From the NCBI RefSeq assembly GCF_042683665.1, contig NZ_JBHUOO010000047.1: a stretch of DNA of 64,000 nt, one strand, 5' to 3'. Under the pieces are notes generated by a model. The model was not told where the DNA came from. It saw only the letters and a list, made by a program, of their open reading frames with translations, and did no database searches. Shown here one piece after another: positions 7,680 through 16,537 of this stretch. The stretch is from Leeuwenhoekiella polynyae (GTDB lineage Bacteria; Bacteroidota; Bacteroidia; Flavobacteriales; Flavobacteriaceae). Within the stretch, counting starts at the first letter, position 1. Every line of letters begins with the position of its first letter. Position numbers and translations under genes: made by a program.

Positions 7680-9905
7680 ATGTCAACCAAAACTTCTAAA
7701 ATAGCTTACACCAAGACTGATGAAGCCCCGGCTTTAGCTACACATTCATTACTTCCTATTATCAGTAAATTTGCTAAACCGGCAGGTATTGAATTTGAAG
7801 TTAAAGATATATCTCTTGCTGCAAGACTTTTAGCCAACTTTCCTGATTATTTAAATGATGAGCAAAAGGTAAATGATGCTTTAGCAGAATTAGGTGCTTT
7901 AGCTAAAAGTCCTGATGCCAACATTATCAAATTACCTAACATTAGTGCTTCAATACCACAACTGACTGCTGTAATTAAAGAGTTACAGTCTAAAGGTTTT
8001 GCTGTACCTGACTATCCTGAAAATGCTAATACTGATGAGGAAAAAGCTTTAAAACAGCGCTATGCTAAGGTTTTAGGTAGTGCCGTAAATCCTGTTCTTA
8101 GAGAAGGTAACTCAGACAGACGCGCACCTAAACCGGTTAAAGAATATGCTAAGAAAAACCCACACAGTATGGGTGAATGGTCTAAAGAAAGTAAATCTCA
8201 CGTAGCAACTATGGCTTCCGGAGACTTTAGATCTAATGAAAAATCTGTTACTGTACCTCAAGCTACTTCTATTTCTATTGTACTCCTTAACGAGTCAGGT
8301 ACTAAAACAACATTAAAAGAAAATTTAGCACTTAAGAAAGAAGAAGTTATTGATGCTACTTTAATGAGCAAAAATGCCCTTCTTACCTTTTTAAGTGAGC
8401 AAGTAGAAGATGCAAAAGCTAAAGGTGTTTTGTTTTCTATACATATGAAAGCAACTATGATGAAGGTTTCTGATCCTATCATCTTTGGTCACGCTGTTCG
8501 CGTTTATTTTAAAGACGTTTTTGAAAAATATGGCGAAGATTTAAAAGCAATTGGCGTTGATGCTAAAAATGGTCTTGCAGATCTTTTAAGCAATGTAAAC
8601 AAGCTACCTGAAGGTAAACGTGCTGAAGTAGAAAAAGCAATTTTAGATACGTTAGACAACCGCGCAGATCTTGCGATGGTAAATTCTGATAAGGGAATCA
8701 CCAACCTACATGTACCGAGTGATGTAATTATTGACGCTTCGATGCCGGCAATGATTAGAAACAGCGGAAAAATGTGGAATGCTGACGGAAAATCTCAGGA
8801 TACTAAAGCTGTTATACCAGATAGTAGTTATGCTGGTATCTATCAAGAAACTATAGATTTCTGTAGAGAAAACGGGGCTTTTGATCCTACTACAATGGGT
8901 ACTGTTCCTAATGTAGGTCTTATGGCTCAAAAAGCAGAAGAATATGGTTCTCATGATAAAACCTTTGAAATTCCACTTGCTGGTAAAGTTCAGGTTATTG
9001 ACGCTGAAGGAACTGTTCTTATGGAGCATGCTGTTGAAGAAGGCGATATCTGGAGAATGTGCCAGACAAAGGATGAACCAGTACAAGACTGGGTAAAACT
9101 TGCCGTCAACCGCGCTCGCGCAACTAGCTTACCTACTATTTTCTGGTTAGATAAAGATCGTGCTCACGATGCTGAATTAATCAAAAAAGTAAATTTATAT
9201 CTTAAAGATCACGATACTGAAGGGTTAGACATTCAAATTATGTCTCCTGTTGAAGCTACACGTTTCAGCTTAAAACGTATGAAAGCCGGAGAAGACACAA
9301 TCTCTGTAACCGGAAACGTTTTACGTGACTACAATACAGACCTCTTCCCTATTCTTGAAGTAGGAACAAGTGCAAAAATGTTATCTATTGTTCCATTAAT
9401 GAATGGTGGTGGGCTTTTTGAAACCGGAGCTGGTGGTTCTGCGCCAAAACACGTTCAGCAATTTTTAGAAGAAGGGCATTTACGATGGGATTCTCTTGGT
9501 GAATTTTTAGCCTTAGCTGTTTCTCTGGAGCACGAAGGTAATGCGAATGGCAATTCAAAAGCATTGGTTTTAGCTGAAACACTTGACGAAGCAACAATCA
9601 AATTTTTAGATAATAAAAAATCGCCTTCCAGAAACGTTAATGAACTGGATAACCGCGGTAGTCATTTCTACCTTGCTTTATATTGGGCACAAGCTTTAGC
9701 TGCTCAGGAAAAAGACAAAGAGTTGCAGGTACATTTCGCTGAAATTTCTAGCGAATTGGAAACCAATGAAGAAAAGATCTTACAGGAATTATTAGATGCT
9801 CAAGGATCACCTGTTGATCTCGGCGGATATTATTTCCCAGACGAAAACAAGTCTGAATCTGCAATGCGACCTAGTGCTACACTAAATGCAATTGTAAATT
9901 CGTAG
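7680..9905 (+). CDS. icd: Isocitrate dehydrogenase (NADP+), monomeric type
   Basis: Converts isocitrate to 2-oxoglutarate and CO2, generating NADPH, in the citric acid cycle. At 741 residues it belongs to the monomeric IDH class (about 740 residues), unrelated in length to the ~415-residue dimeric enzyme. Recognisable family segments include ATHSLLPIISKFA near the N-terminus, VPQATSISIVLLNESG and GHAVRVYFKDVF in the first half, and GGGLFETGAGGSAPKHVQQF with HLRWDSLGEFLAL in the C-terminal half. It has its own promoter and a strong terminator at 9931-9959, so it is monocistronic. The long leader (about 95 nt) is unexplained. Confidence 0.96.
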   Translation: MSTKTSKIAYTKTDEAPALATHSLLPIISKFAKPAGIEFEVKDISLAARLLANFPDYLNDEQKVNDALAELGALAKSPDANIIKLPNISASIPQLTAVIKELQSKGFAVPDYPENANTDEEKALKQRYAKVLGSAVNPVLREGNSDRRAPKPVKEYAKKNPHSMGEWSKESKSHVATMASGDFRSNEKSVTVPQATSISIVLLNESGTKTTLKENLALKKEEVIDATLMSKNALLTFLSEQVEDAKAKGVLFSIHMKATMMKVSDPIIFGHAVRVYFKDVFEKYGEDLKAIGVDAKNGLADLLSNVNKLPEGKRAEVEKAILDTLDNRADLAMVNSDKGITNLHVPSDVIIDASMPAMIRNSGKMWNADGKSQDTKAVIPDSSYAGIYQETIDFCRENGAFDPTTMGTVPNVGLMAQKAEEYGSHDKTFEIPLAGKVQVIDAEGTVLMEHAVEEGDIWRMCQTKDEPVQDWVKLAVNRARATSLPTIFWLDKDRAHDAELIKKVNLYLKDHDTEGLDIQIMSPVEATRFSLKRMKAGEDTISVTGNVLRDYNTDLFPILEVGTSAKMLSIVPLMNGGGLFETGAGGSAPKHVQQFLEEGHLRWDSLGEFLALAVSLEHEGNANGNSKALVLAETLDEATIKFLDNKKSPSRNVNELDNRGSHFYLALYWAQALAAQEKDKELQVHFAEISSELETNEEKILQELLDAQGSPVDLGGYYFPDENKSESAMRPSATLNAIVNS

Positions 9906-9930
9906 AGCTATAAAGCTTATTTTACAAAAA

Positions 9931-9959
9931 AAGGGTTTCTATCTAGAAACCCTTTTTTT
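9931..9959 (+). terminator. Terminator after icd
   Basis: AAGGGTTTCT (9931-9940) pairs with AGAAACCCTT (9945-9954), followed by a T run. Confidence 0.92.
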
Positions 9960-10014
9960 GTTCTATTTATTTTCTTAAAAAAGCCTTATTAATTCATTAA
10001 GTCTCTTATTTTTG

Positions 10015-12387
10015 ATGAAAAACGTGATTAATCACTTTTACACGCTTTTATTACTATTTGCAATTTCAACTGCCTGGTCTCAGGAAAATTTCACAATAAG
10101 CGGTGTTATAAGTGCCGCTTCTTCTAATGAAACTCTCATAGGTGTAAATGTTCTCATACCAGATCTCAATAAAGGAACGGTCACTAACGAGTATGGCTTC
10201 TACTCCATTACTTTACCTAAAGGAAATTACACGCTTCAAATAAGTTTTATAGGTTTTCAACCGGTGACACAAACTATAAATCTGGACCAGAACACGAAAT
10301 TAAATCTAGTCATACAGGAGTCAACAGAAACACTAGATGAAGTAATCATTGAAGAGAATATTGAGAAGCTCAGTATTCGTAAACCGCAAATGAGTGTTAA
10401 CACACTTACAGCTTCTACTATAAAACAGATTCCTGTGGTTCTTGGAGAAGCAGATGTGATTAAATCTATTTTGTTGCTTCCAGGAGTTACAAGTGCCGGC
10501 GAAGGAGCTTCAGGTTTTAATGTACGGGGTGGCGCTGTAGATCAAAACCTTATACTCCTTGATGAAGCGATCATTTTCAACTCTTCACACCTGTTCGGTT
10601 TCTTTTCGGTATTTAATCCGGATGCTATTAAAGACTTAAAACTTTATAAAGGAGGCATTCCTGCACGTTATGGCGGCAGGGTTTCTTCAGTTTTAGATAT
10701 TTATCAGAAAGAAGGAAACAGTAAGGAGTTTCACGCCAATGGTGGGATCGGCGCTGTTTCAAGCAGATTGCTCTTAGAAGGTCCCATAGTTAAAGATAAA
10801 TCAGCTTTTTTAATTGGCGGAAGAGCATCATATGCACATTTATTTCTTCCACTTTTTGACTTGGATAATAAAACTTATTTCTACGATCTCAATACGAAGC
10901 TCAACTATAAATTAAACGATAATAACAGTTTTTATTTGTCAGGATATTTTGGTCGGGATCTATTCAGCGTTAGCGAAAGCTTTGTAAACACCTATGGAAA
11001 TGCTACAATAAATTTGAGATGGAACCACCTGTTTACCGATAAATTGTTTTCTAATTTATCACTTATTTATTCTGATTATTATTATGGTTTGTTACTAGAC
11101 TTTGTTGGTTTTCAATACGATTCCGGGATTCGTAATTTTAATTTAAAATATGACTTTCAACATTACCTCAATTCAAACCTGAAGCTGAGTTACGGAGTTA
11201 ATGAAATCTATTACCGCTTCAATCCCGCAACCATAAAACCCAACCGGCCAGATTCAGGAATTATTGCATCTCAGCTCAAGCATAAATTTGCAAATGAGTT
11301 TTCGGTCTATGCCGAAGCAGAACAAGATATTAGTCATAATTTGACGTTAAGATATGGCTTTAGACTCAGTCATTTTACCCGTTTAGGACAAGATGCTTTA
11401 AATCAATATGAAAATGATAATCCGTTGATTTTTAATTCAGATTTAAAGATTTACCAGCCTGCACCAGTAACAGACACGTTATTGAACACCGGCACACTAG
11501 CTAATTTTACCAATTTTGAACCGCGTGCTTCTCTGTCGTATGTATTGAACAAAAAAAGCTCTGTAAAAGCCAGCTACAACAGAATGGCGCAATATTTACA
11601 TTTAATTTCAAACACCAACTCACCTACACCGCTTGACGTTTATGCTCCTAGCGGACCTTACTTAAAACCACAGTTGCTAGACCAATTTGCTGCCGGATAT
11701 TTTAGAGAAATTAATGACGGTGCATATTCTGTTGAAACTGAAGTTTTCTATAAAGACATTAAAAACAGACTAGATTACCGCAATGGCGCTCAGCTTATCG
11801 CAAATAATGCTATTGAAGGTGAAGTATTAAACGGTAAGGGAAGGGCTTATGGTCTTGAGTTCTTAGCTCGTAAAAATGGCGGAGTTCTAACGGGCTGGTT
11901 AGCTTATACCTTATCGAGAAGCGAACAACAAACCCCGGGGCGAACCTCAGAAGAAACCGGTATCAATAACGGAAACTGGTATGCTTCAGCTTACGATAAA
12001 ACACACGACATCAGTGCATATGTGAATTATGAGTTCAGTAAAAAATGGAACTTTAACGCCAATTTTATTTTTCAGACGGGACAACCTACTAACTATCCGG
12101 TTAGCCAGTCTCAGTTTCAGGGTTTATCTATTTCCAACTACGGGATGCGAAATCAAGAACGACTTCCCTCCTACAATCGCCTGGATATCTCAGCAACTTT
12201 AACTCCTTCAAATAATAAAAACCGAAAGTTAAAAGGAGAATGGGTTTTTAGCATTTATAACGTATATAACCGAATGAATGCCGCTTCGATCAATTTTAGA
12301 ACCAATGAAGACACCAGACAGAATGAAGCAGTAAAAACTTCAATTTTTGGGATTCTTCCTTCAGTAACCTATAATTTTAAGTTCTAA
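10015..12387 (+). CDS. TonB-dependent outer-membrane receptor with carboxypeptidase-like N-terminal domain
   Basis: A 790-residue TonB-dependent receptor, an energised outer-membrane importer. The signal peptide ends near residue 22 (AWSQEN). A CarboxypepD_reg-like domain spans about 25-110 (TISGVISAASSNETLIGVNV), the plug is at about 125-230 (LLPGVTSAGEGASGFNVRGG and KGGIPARYGGRVSSVLDIY), and the rest is beta-barrel ending in an aromatic residue (SVTYNFKF). It is on the short side for the family and of the class that pairs with DUF4249 lipoproteins rather than SusD. Its stop shares one base with the start of the DUF4249 gene (TAATG), so the two are coupled. The ligand is unknown. The ATG at 10015 is preferred to a TTG three bases upstream. 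Confidence 0.93.
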   Translation: MKNVINHFYTLLLLFAISTAWSQENFTISGVISAASSNETLIGVNVLIPDLNKGTVTNEYGFYSITLPKGNYTLQISFIGFQPVTQTINLDQNTKLNLVIQESTETLDEVIIEENIEKLSIRKPQMSVNTLTASTIKQIPVVLGEADVIKSILLLPGVTSAGEGASGFNVRGGAVDQNLILLDEAIIFNSSHLFGFFSVFNPDAIKDLKLYKGGIPARYGGRVSSVLDIYQKEGNSKEFHANGGIGAVSSRLLLEGPIVKDKSAFLIGGRASYAHLFLPLFDLDNKTYFYDLNTKLNYKLNDNNSFYLSGYFGRDLFSVSESFVNTYGNATINLRWNHLFTDKLFSNLSLIYSDYYYGLLLDFVGFQYDSGIRNFNLKYDFQHYLNSNLKLSYGVNEIYYRFNPATIKPNRPDSGIIASQLKHKFANEFSVYAEAEQDISHNLTLRYGFRLSHFTRLGQDALNQYENDNPLIFNSDLKIYQPAPVTDTLLNTGTLANFTNFEPRASLSYVLNKKSSVKASYNRMAQYLHLISNTNSPTPLDVYAPSGPYLKPQLLDQFAAGYFREINDGAYSVETEVFYKDIKNRLDYRNGAQLIANNAIEGEVLNGKGRAYGLEFLARKNGGVLTGWLAYTLSRSEQQTPGRTSEETGINNGNWYASAYDKTHDISAYVNYEFSKKWNFNANFIFQTGQPTNYPVSQSQFQGLSISNYGMRNQERLPSYNRLDISATLTPSNNKNRKLKGEWVFSIYNVYNRMNAASINFRTNEDTRQNEAVKTSIFGILPSVTYNFKF

Positions 12388-13196
12388 TGAAACAGTTTTT
12401 TTCAACTTTTGCAGTACTTTTTATAGCAATAACTTTAAATTCCTGTCAAGAAACTATTGACGTTGATTTACCAGAAACTCAAGAACGATTAGTTGTAGAT
12501 GCATTAATGAGAATTACTGACACAGAGACCTTTTTAACAGAAGCTCGTTTACGATTAACGCTCACCACAGCTTATTTTGCAGACTCAGTACCTACCGTAG
12601 ATGATGCAATTGTCAACTTAAATAATAAAGAGAATACCTTTAGGTTGAACTCAGAAGGAAACGGATTTTATTCAACAACCATTCCGCGTGATATTATGGA
12701 ACAAGATTCTTTAAGATTAACCATTTTTCATAATGACGAAGTTTACAGATCTGATGCTAAATTTATTTCGGCAGTACCTATCAATTCAATTTCTCAAGGT
12801 GACGGTAGCCTATTTGCAGGAGATGAAACCGAAATAATCATAAGTTATACTGACACTCAAGATCAGGATAATTTCTACCTTTTTGATCTGGATTTAGGCA
12901 ATTACTTAACCAGTGAAGATACTTTTTATAAGAATCAAAACTTTGCTTTCTCTTATTTCTATGAAGATTTAAGCCCGCAAGACACACTCAACATTGAGCT
13001 AATGGGGATTAACAAACCCTTTTTTGATTATATGAGCATAATAATCAATCAATCAGGACAAGCTACAGGTAATCCCTTTACCGCACCACCTTCAGAAATA
13101 CGAGGAAATGTTATAAACGAAACCGACGAGAGTAATTATCCTCTGGGATATTTTATAATCGCCCAGACCTATGCAGAGTCTATAATTATTGAATAG
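12387..13196 (+). CDS. DUF4249 family lipoprotein, partner of the upstream TonB receptor
   Basis: A 269-residue protein with a lipoprotein signal peptide: the lipobox LNSC places the lipidated cysteine at C20. The following segment (ETIDVDLPETQERLVVDALM) is characteristic of DUF4249 proteins, whose genes commonly sit directly after short TonB receptors in Bacteroidetes. By analogy with SusCD the lipoprotein may be a surface lid or ligand-binding partner of the receptor; that is inference. Translation is coupled to the receptor through a one-base stop/start overlap. It ends in a short gap holding a dispersed repeat. Confidence 0.88.
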   Translation: MKQFFSTFAVLFIAITLNSCQETIDVDLPETQERLVVDALMRITDTETFLTEARLRLTLTTAYFADSVPTVDDAIVNLNNKENTFRLNSEGNGFYSTTIPRDIMEQDSLRLTIFHNDEVYRSDAKFISAVPINSISQGDGSLFAGDETEIIISYTDTQDQDNFYLFDLDLGNYLTSEDTFYKNQNFAFSYFYEDLSPQDTLNIELMGINKPFFDYMSIIINQSGQATGNPFTAPPSEIRGNVINETDESNYPLGYFIIAQTYAESIIIE

Positions 13197-13243
13197 CTTA
13201 AATTGCGTATGGAAATCTATTGCAATATTTTAATGGTAATCAT

Positions 13244-13345
13244 CTAGTAAACTACTTCAGGGCAAGCCAAAGAAGCGTTCGTTAGAAAAAAATTTTTAAT
13301 TTCGAGGCAAGCCTCGGAGTAATGAACCCTTTAGCAGTACAAATA
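13244..13345 (+). repeat. Dispersed repeat, copy 1 (TAGTAAACTACTTC family)
   Basis: Begins CTAGTAAACTACTTCAGGGC and later contains GAGGCAAGCCTCGGAGTAAT. Related copies lie at 20264-20310 and 22296-22394. All three are in plus-strand intergenic gaps and contain no open frame. Divergent sequence beyond the core suggests decay. Confidence 0.6.
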
Positions 13346-13403
13346 AATTACCTGATTAAGCTTTTAGATTCATACCGTTAAATAAGTTAATCTTCTATCT
13401 ACT

Positions 13404-14222
13404 ATGAGTTTTACAAAAACTACAGAACAAGATTCAAAATACAACGAGTTAGAGAATATGAGTATTTCTCAACTCCTCACTAATATAAATACTGAAGATA
13501 AAACCGTACCACTGGCAGTAGAGAAAGCTATGCCACAAATTGAAAAATTAGTTGAGCAAGTAGTTACTCAACTCAAAAAAGGAGGTCGTTTGTTTTATAT
13601 GGGAGCTGGAACCAGCGGAAGACTCGGCGTTGTTGATGCTTCTGAATGCCCACCTACTTTTGGTGTTCCTCACGAGCTTGTAATTGGACTTATCGCCGGC
13701 GGTGAAGCTGCTATAAGAAAAGCTGTAGAAAATGCTGAAGACAGCACCACGCAAGGGTGGGCAGATCTACAACGATTTAATATTAATGAAAATGATTTTG
13801 TAATTGGCATCGCTGCATCAGGTAGTACACCTTATGTTTTGCATGCACTAAATGCTTGCGCAGAAAACAATATCCCTACAGGAAGCATCACATGTAATGC
13901 TTCGTGCCCTATTTCATTAGCAGCAAAATATCCTATAGAAGTAATTGTAGGTCCAGAATTTGTAACCGGAAGCAGCCGTATGAAAGCAGGAACCGCTCAA
14001 AAATTGGTTCTCAATATGATTTCAACGACTACAATGATTCAGTTAGGTAAAGTAAAAGGAAACAAAATGGTAGACATGCAACTCAGTAATGATAAGCTTG
14101 TAGACCGGGGGATCAGAATGATTCAGGCAGAAATACCGGTTGACCATTTTGAAGCTGAACGACTTTTAAAAGAATATGGCTCAGTACGAGCTGCAATAAC
14201 ATTTTATTTAAATGGCAACTAA
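13404..14222 (+). CDS. murQ: N-acetylmuramic acid 6-phosphate etherase
   Basis: MurQ cleaves the lactyl ether of N-acetylmuramic acid 6-phosphate to give GlcNAc-6-phosphate and lactate in peptidoglycan recycling. The 272-residue protein has a single SIS domain with the sugar-phosphate loop MGAGTSGRLGVVDASECPPT at about 64-83, GLIAGGEAAIRKAVENAEDS, and the ASGSTPYVLHAL stretch. GSSRMKAGTAQKLVLNMIST is the family signature. The enzyme is slightly shorter than E. coli MurQ (about 298). The gene overlaps the following DUF6095 gene by 11 bp. Confidence 0.96.
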   Translation: MSFTKTTEQDSKYNELENMSISQLLTNINTEDKTVPLAVEKAMPQIEKLVEQVVTQLKKGGRLFYMGAGTSGRLGVVDASECPPTFGVPHELVIGLIAGGEAAIRKAVENAEDSTTQGWADLQRFNINENDFVIGIAASGSTPYVLHALNACAENNIPTGSITCNASCPISLAAKYPIEVIVGPEFVTGSSRMKAGTAQKLVLNMISTTTMIQLGKVKGNKMVDMQLSNDKLVDRGIRMIQAEIPVDHFEAERLLKEYGSVRAAITFYLNGN

Positions 14223-14433
14223 CAAAGAAGCTTTAGCAAAAGGCGTACGTACGATGGCTATGTCTTTATTTTTTATGTTCTCAGGCCCAGGAATAATCTA
14301 TCAAGCCTTTAAGAATAAAGAACATCCACTTTACATTCCGGTTTTGGTTTTGGGGATTGCCTTTGCCACATTAGCAATATTTTTTGCTTTCAAAGGTTTG
14401 AAAAGAATCATGAGCGCCCTGTTCAATGACTAG
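14212..14433 (+). CDS. DUF6095 family two-helix membrane protein
   Basis: A 73-residue protein with two hydrophobic helices (about 14-32 and 40-62) and the motif MFSGPGIIYQAFKNKEHPL between them, which I recognise as the DUF6095 family of small flavobacterial membrane proteins. It begins inside the last codons of murQ (11-bp overlap), indicating coupled translation. No function is known; murQ linkage suggests, weakly, a cell-wall or envelope role. Confidence 0.8.
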   Translation: MATNKEALAKGVRTMAMSLFFMFSGPGIIYQAFKNKEHPLYIPVLVLGIAFATLAIFFAFKGLKRIMSALFND

Positions 14434-14500
14434 CACAAATAAAGCTTAATTAGATAGAACTAAATATTCAGAATTAATTTCTGAAAAAATCTCAACAAAA

Positions 14501-14529
14501 AAAGCCTTTGCATTTTGCAAAGGCTTTTC
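14501..14529. terminator. Bidirectional terminator between DUF6095 gene and rpmE2
   Basis: AAAGCCTTTGC (14501-14511) pairs with GCAAAGGCTTT (14517-14527). T runs flank it on one strand and A runs on the other, so it can stop both the rightward murQ unit and the leftward rpmE2 unit. Confidence 0.88.
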
Positions 14530-14551
14530 TAATATATGATTGAAATAACGC

Positions 14552-14803
14552 TTATTTAGCGAATTTCTTGTATTTGTTTTTGAACTTGTCAATACGACCA
14601 GCTGTATCTACCAATTTAGATTTACCGGTGTAGAATGGATGAGATGCTCTAGAAATCTCCAATTTTACCAATGGGTAAGTCTCACCTTCAACTTCTATCG
14701 TTTCTCTTGTATTAGCAGTAGATTTTGTCAAAAAAACCTCGTCGTTAGACATGTCTTTAAATGCTACTACTCTATAATTTTCTGGATGTATCTCTTTTTT
14801 CAT
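14552..14803 (-). CDS. rpmE2: 50S ribosomal protein L31 type B
   Basis: L31 bridges the two ribosomal subunits. This 83-residue protein starts MKKEIHPENYRVVAFKDMSN and contains ASHPFYTGKSKLVDTAGRI, the type B (RpmE2/YtiA) pattern. It has no cysteine at all, so it cannot carry the zinc-binding CxxC motifs of type A L31. In bacteria with both types, type B replaces type A under zinc limitation; whether a type A copy exists here cannot be seen. A full promoter match (14839-14868) and a bidirectional terminator bracket it as a single-gene unit. Confidence 0.95.
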   Translation of the reverse strand: MKKEIHPENYRVVAFKDMSNDEVFLTKSTANTRETIEVEGETYPLVKLEISRASHPFYTGKSKLVDTAGRIDKFKNKYKKFAK

Positions 14804-14838
14804 CGTAAATGCTTTAAAATCTGCTCAATTTTGAGGTG

Positions 14839-14868
14839 CAAATTTAGAAATAAAAAATAATCTGACAA
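14839..14868 (-). promoter_or_regulatory. Bacteroidetes housekeeping promoter for rpmE2
   Basis: On the minus strand: TTG (complement of 14866-14868), 19-bp spacer, TAAATTTG (complement of 14839-14846). This is the same spacing and -7 sequence as the rplS promoter, 35 bp before the start codon. Confidence 0.75.
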
Positions 14869-14930
14869 CATTATTTTTCAAATAAATTCTTAGACTTTTC
14901 AAACTTACAAAAAACGATGTAACGTTTTAC

Positions 14931-14938
14931 TATCTTTG
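14931..14938 (+). promoter_or_regulatory. Putative -7 box for DUF4199/glycosyltransferase operon
   Basis: TATCTTTG matches TAnnTTTG, 36 bp upstream of the ATG at 14974. No -33 TTG at standard spacing. Confidence 0.5.
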
Positions 14939-14973
14939 TTGTCTTATAGACCGCTTAACATAAAACGATAAAA

Positions 14974-15507
14974 ATGGAAAATACCAGCCAACCATCAAGT
15001 AAAAAAATAATGATTACCTACGGAGTTATTTTAGCTGCCGTTTCAATACTACTGAGCGTATTCTCATACGTTATGGGTAATGTTTATCAACCACACTGGT
15101 CTATTCAATTATTTGGCTTTTTAGTATTAATTGCTGTCATTGTATATGGTATCATAGAATTTAAAAAGCAAAATCAAGGTTATCTTAAACTTTCTGAAGG
15201 AATTAAAATAGGTTTAGGAATAGCTGCTATTTCTGCTGTGATAGGAGTATTGTATTTCGTTATTTTCGCAACTGTTATTGAACCGAATTATTTTGAAAAT
15301 TATATTGAATTTCAAAGACAAACAGCAATTGAGACTAATCCTTCAATGACTACTGAGCAAATTGAAGCAGGCCTCAATATGTCTAAACCATTTATGAATG
15401 TTGGCTTTTTTGCAGGTATTCAATTAATAATGGGGTTATTTTTTGGGTTCATAGTATCTTTGATTGCTAGTTTAGCTATGAAGAAAACTAACCCATATCA
15501 AGAATAG
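14974..15507 (+). CDS. DUF4199 family integral membrane protein
   Basis: A 177-residue protein with four hydrophobic helices at about 12-32, 43-62, 78-103 and 143-168, and a soluble loop between helices 3 and 4 (ENYIEFQRQTAIETNPSMTT). This layout matches DUF4199 proteins, which in flavobacteria lie directly upstream of a DPM1-like family 2 glycosyltransferase, as here (7-bp gap). A role in supporting the glycosyltransferase or in lipid-linked sugar metabolism is suggested only by this linkage. Confidence 0.85.
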   Translation: MENTSQPSSKKIMITYGVILAAVSILLSVFSYVMGNVYQPHWSIQLFGFLVLIAVIVYGIIEFKKQNQGYLKLSEGIKIGLGIAAISAVIGVLYFVIFATVIEPNYFENYIEFQRQTAIETNPSMTTEQIEAGLNMSKPFMNVGFFAGIQLIMGLFFGFIVSLIASLAMKKTNPYQE

Positions 15508-15514
15508 TCACCGC

Positions 15515-16462
15515 ATGCAATTATCGGTAGTTATACCTCTACTTAACGAAAAAGAATCCCTTCAAGAATTATATGATTGGCTGCTTCGTGTGCTTCAAAA
15601 AGAAAAGCTCTCTTATGAGATTCTCTTTATTGATGATGGAAGCACTGATGGCTCCTGGCAGATTATAGAAAAGCTCACGGCTTTAGATAGTCAGGTAAAA
15701 GGTATTTGCTTCAATCGCAATTACGGAAAGAGCCAGGCATTGAATGCAGGTTTTCTTGCCGTTGAAGGTGATGTAGTGATCACGATGGATGCTGATTTGC
15801 AAGATAGTCCAGATGAGATTCCGGAGTTATACAAGTTAATTACCGAAGAGGGCTACGACATTGTTTCCGGCTGGAAGAAAAAAAGATACGATTCCGTTCT
15901 TACTAAAAATCTTCCGTCTAAATTATTCAATGCGGCTGCCCGCAAAACCAGCGGACTCCAATTACATGATTTTAACTGTGGTTTAAAAGCATACCGCCTT
16001 GATGTTGTGAAAAACATAGACGTTTATGGTGATATGCACCGGTATATTCCCCTTTTAGCGAAAAATGCAGGCTTCTTCAATATCACTGAAAAACCCGTAC
16101 AACATCAAGCCCGTAAGTATGGGCAAACAAAATTTGGTGCAGATCGTTTTATAAAGGGTTTTCTCGACTTATTAACTATTTGGTTTACCACCCATTTTGC
16201 TAAGCGTCCTATGCATCTTTTTGGGACATTAGGTGCTATTATGTTTAGTATAGGTTTTGGGCTTACTGCCTATCTGGGTATTGACAAATTATTTATAAAT
16301 CCTACTGCAAGATTGCTCACGCAACGACCTCAATTCTATATTGCGCTAACCAGTATGATTATAGGTATGCAATTATTTATAGCTGGTTTCCTTGGTGAGC
16401 TCGTGCAACGTTCTAAAAATGAAAGACCCCGCTATTTAATTAAAGACAAAAAGGGATTTTAA
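15515..16462 (+). CDS. Family 2 glycosyltransferase, DPM1/ArnC-like, membrane-anchored
   Basis: A 315-residue GT2 enzyme of the polyprenyl-phosphate sugar transferase type. The GT-A fold begins at residue 2 (LSVVIPLLNEKESL), with FIDDGSTDGSW near residue 45 and the metal-binding MDADLQDSPDEIP near 90. Two C-terminal membrane helices (about 233-255 and 275-298) anchor it, as in enzymes that load a hexose or similar sugar onto undecaprenyl phosphate for transfer across the membrane. The sugar is not deducible. It is the second gene of a pair with the DUF4199 gene. Confidence 0.92.
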   Translation: MQLSVVIPLLNEKESLQELYDWLLRVLQKEKLSYEILFIDDGSTDGSWQIIEKLTALDSQVKGICFNRNYGKSQALNAGFLAVEGDVVITMDADLQDSPDEIPELYKLITEEGYDIVSGWKKKRYDSVLTKNLPSKLFNAAARKTSGLQLHDFNCGLKAYRLDVVKNIDVYGDMHRYIPLLAKNAGFFNITEKPVQHQARKYGQTKFGADRFIKGFLDLLTIWFTTHFAKRPMHLFGTLGAIMFSIGFGLTAYLGIDKLFINPTARLLTQRPQFYIALTSMIIGMQLFIAGFLGELVQRSKNERPRYLIKDKKGF

Positions 16463-16504
16463 TCTAAAGACCTATTGTAGAGAGTTTACTTTGAGCGAAA
16501 TGTT

Positions 16505-16512
16505 TACTTTTG
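16505..16512 (+). promoter_or_regulatory. Putative -7 box for phosphohexomutase gene
   Basis: TACTTTTG matches TAnnTTTG, 25 bp upstream of the ATG at 16538. No -33 TTG at standard spacing. Confidence 0.45.
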
Positions 16513-16537
16513 AGTTTTAACGCTATTATTTACAACT

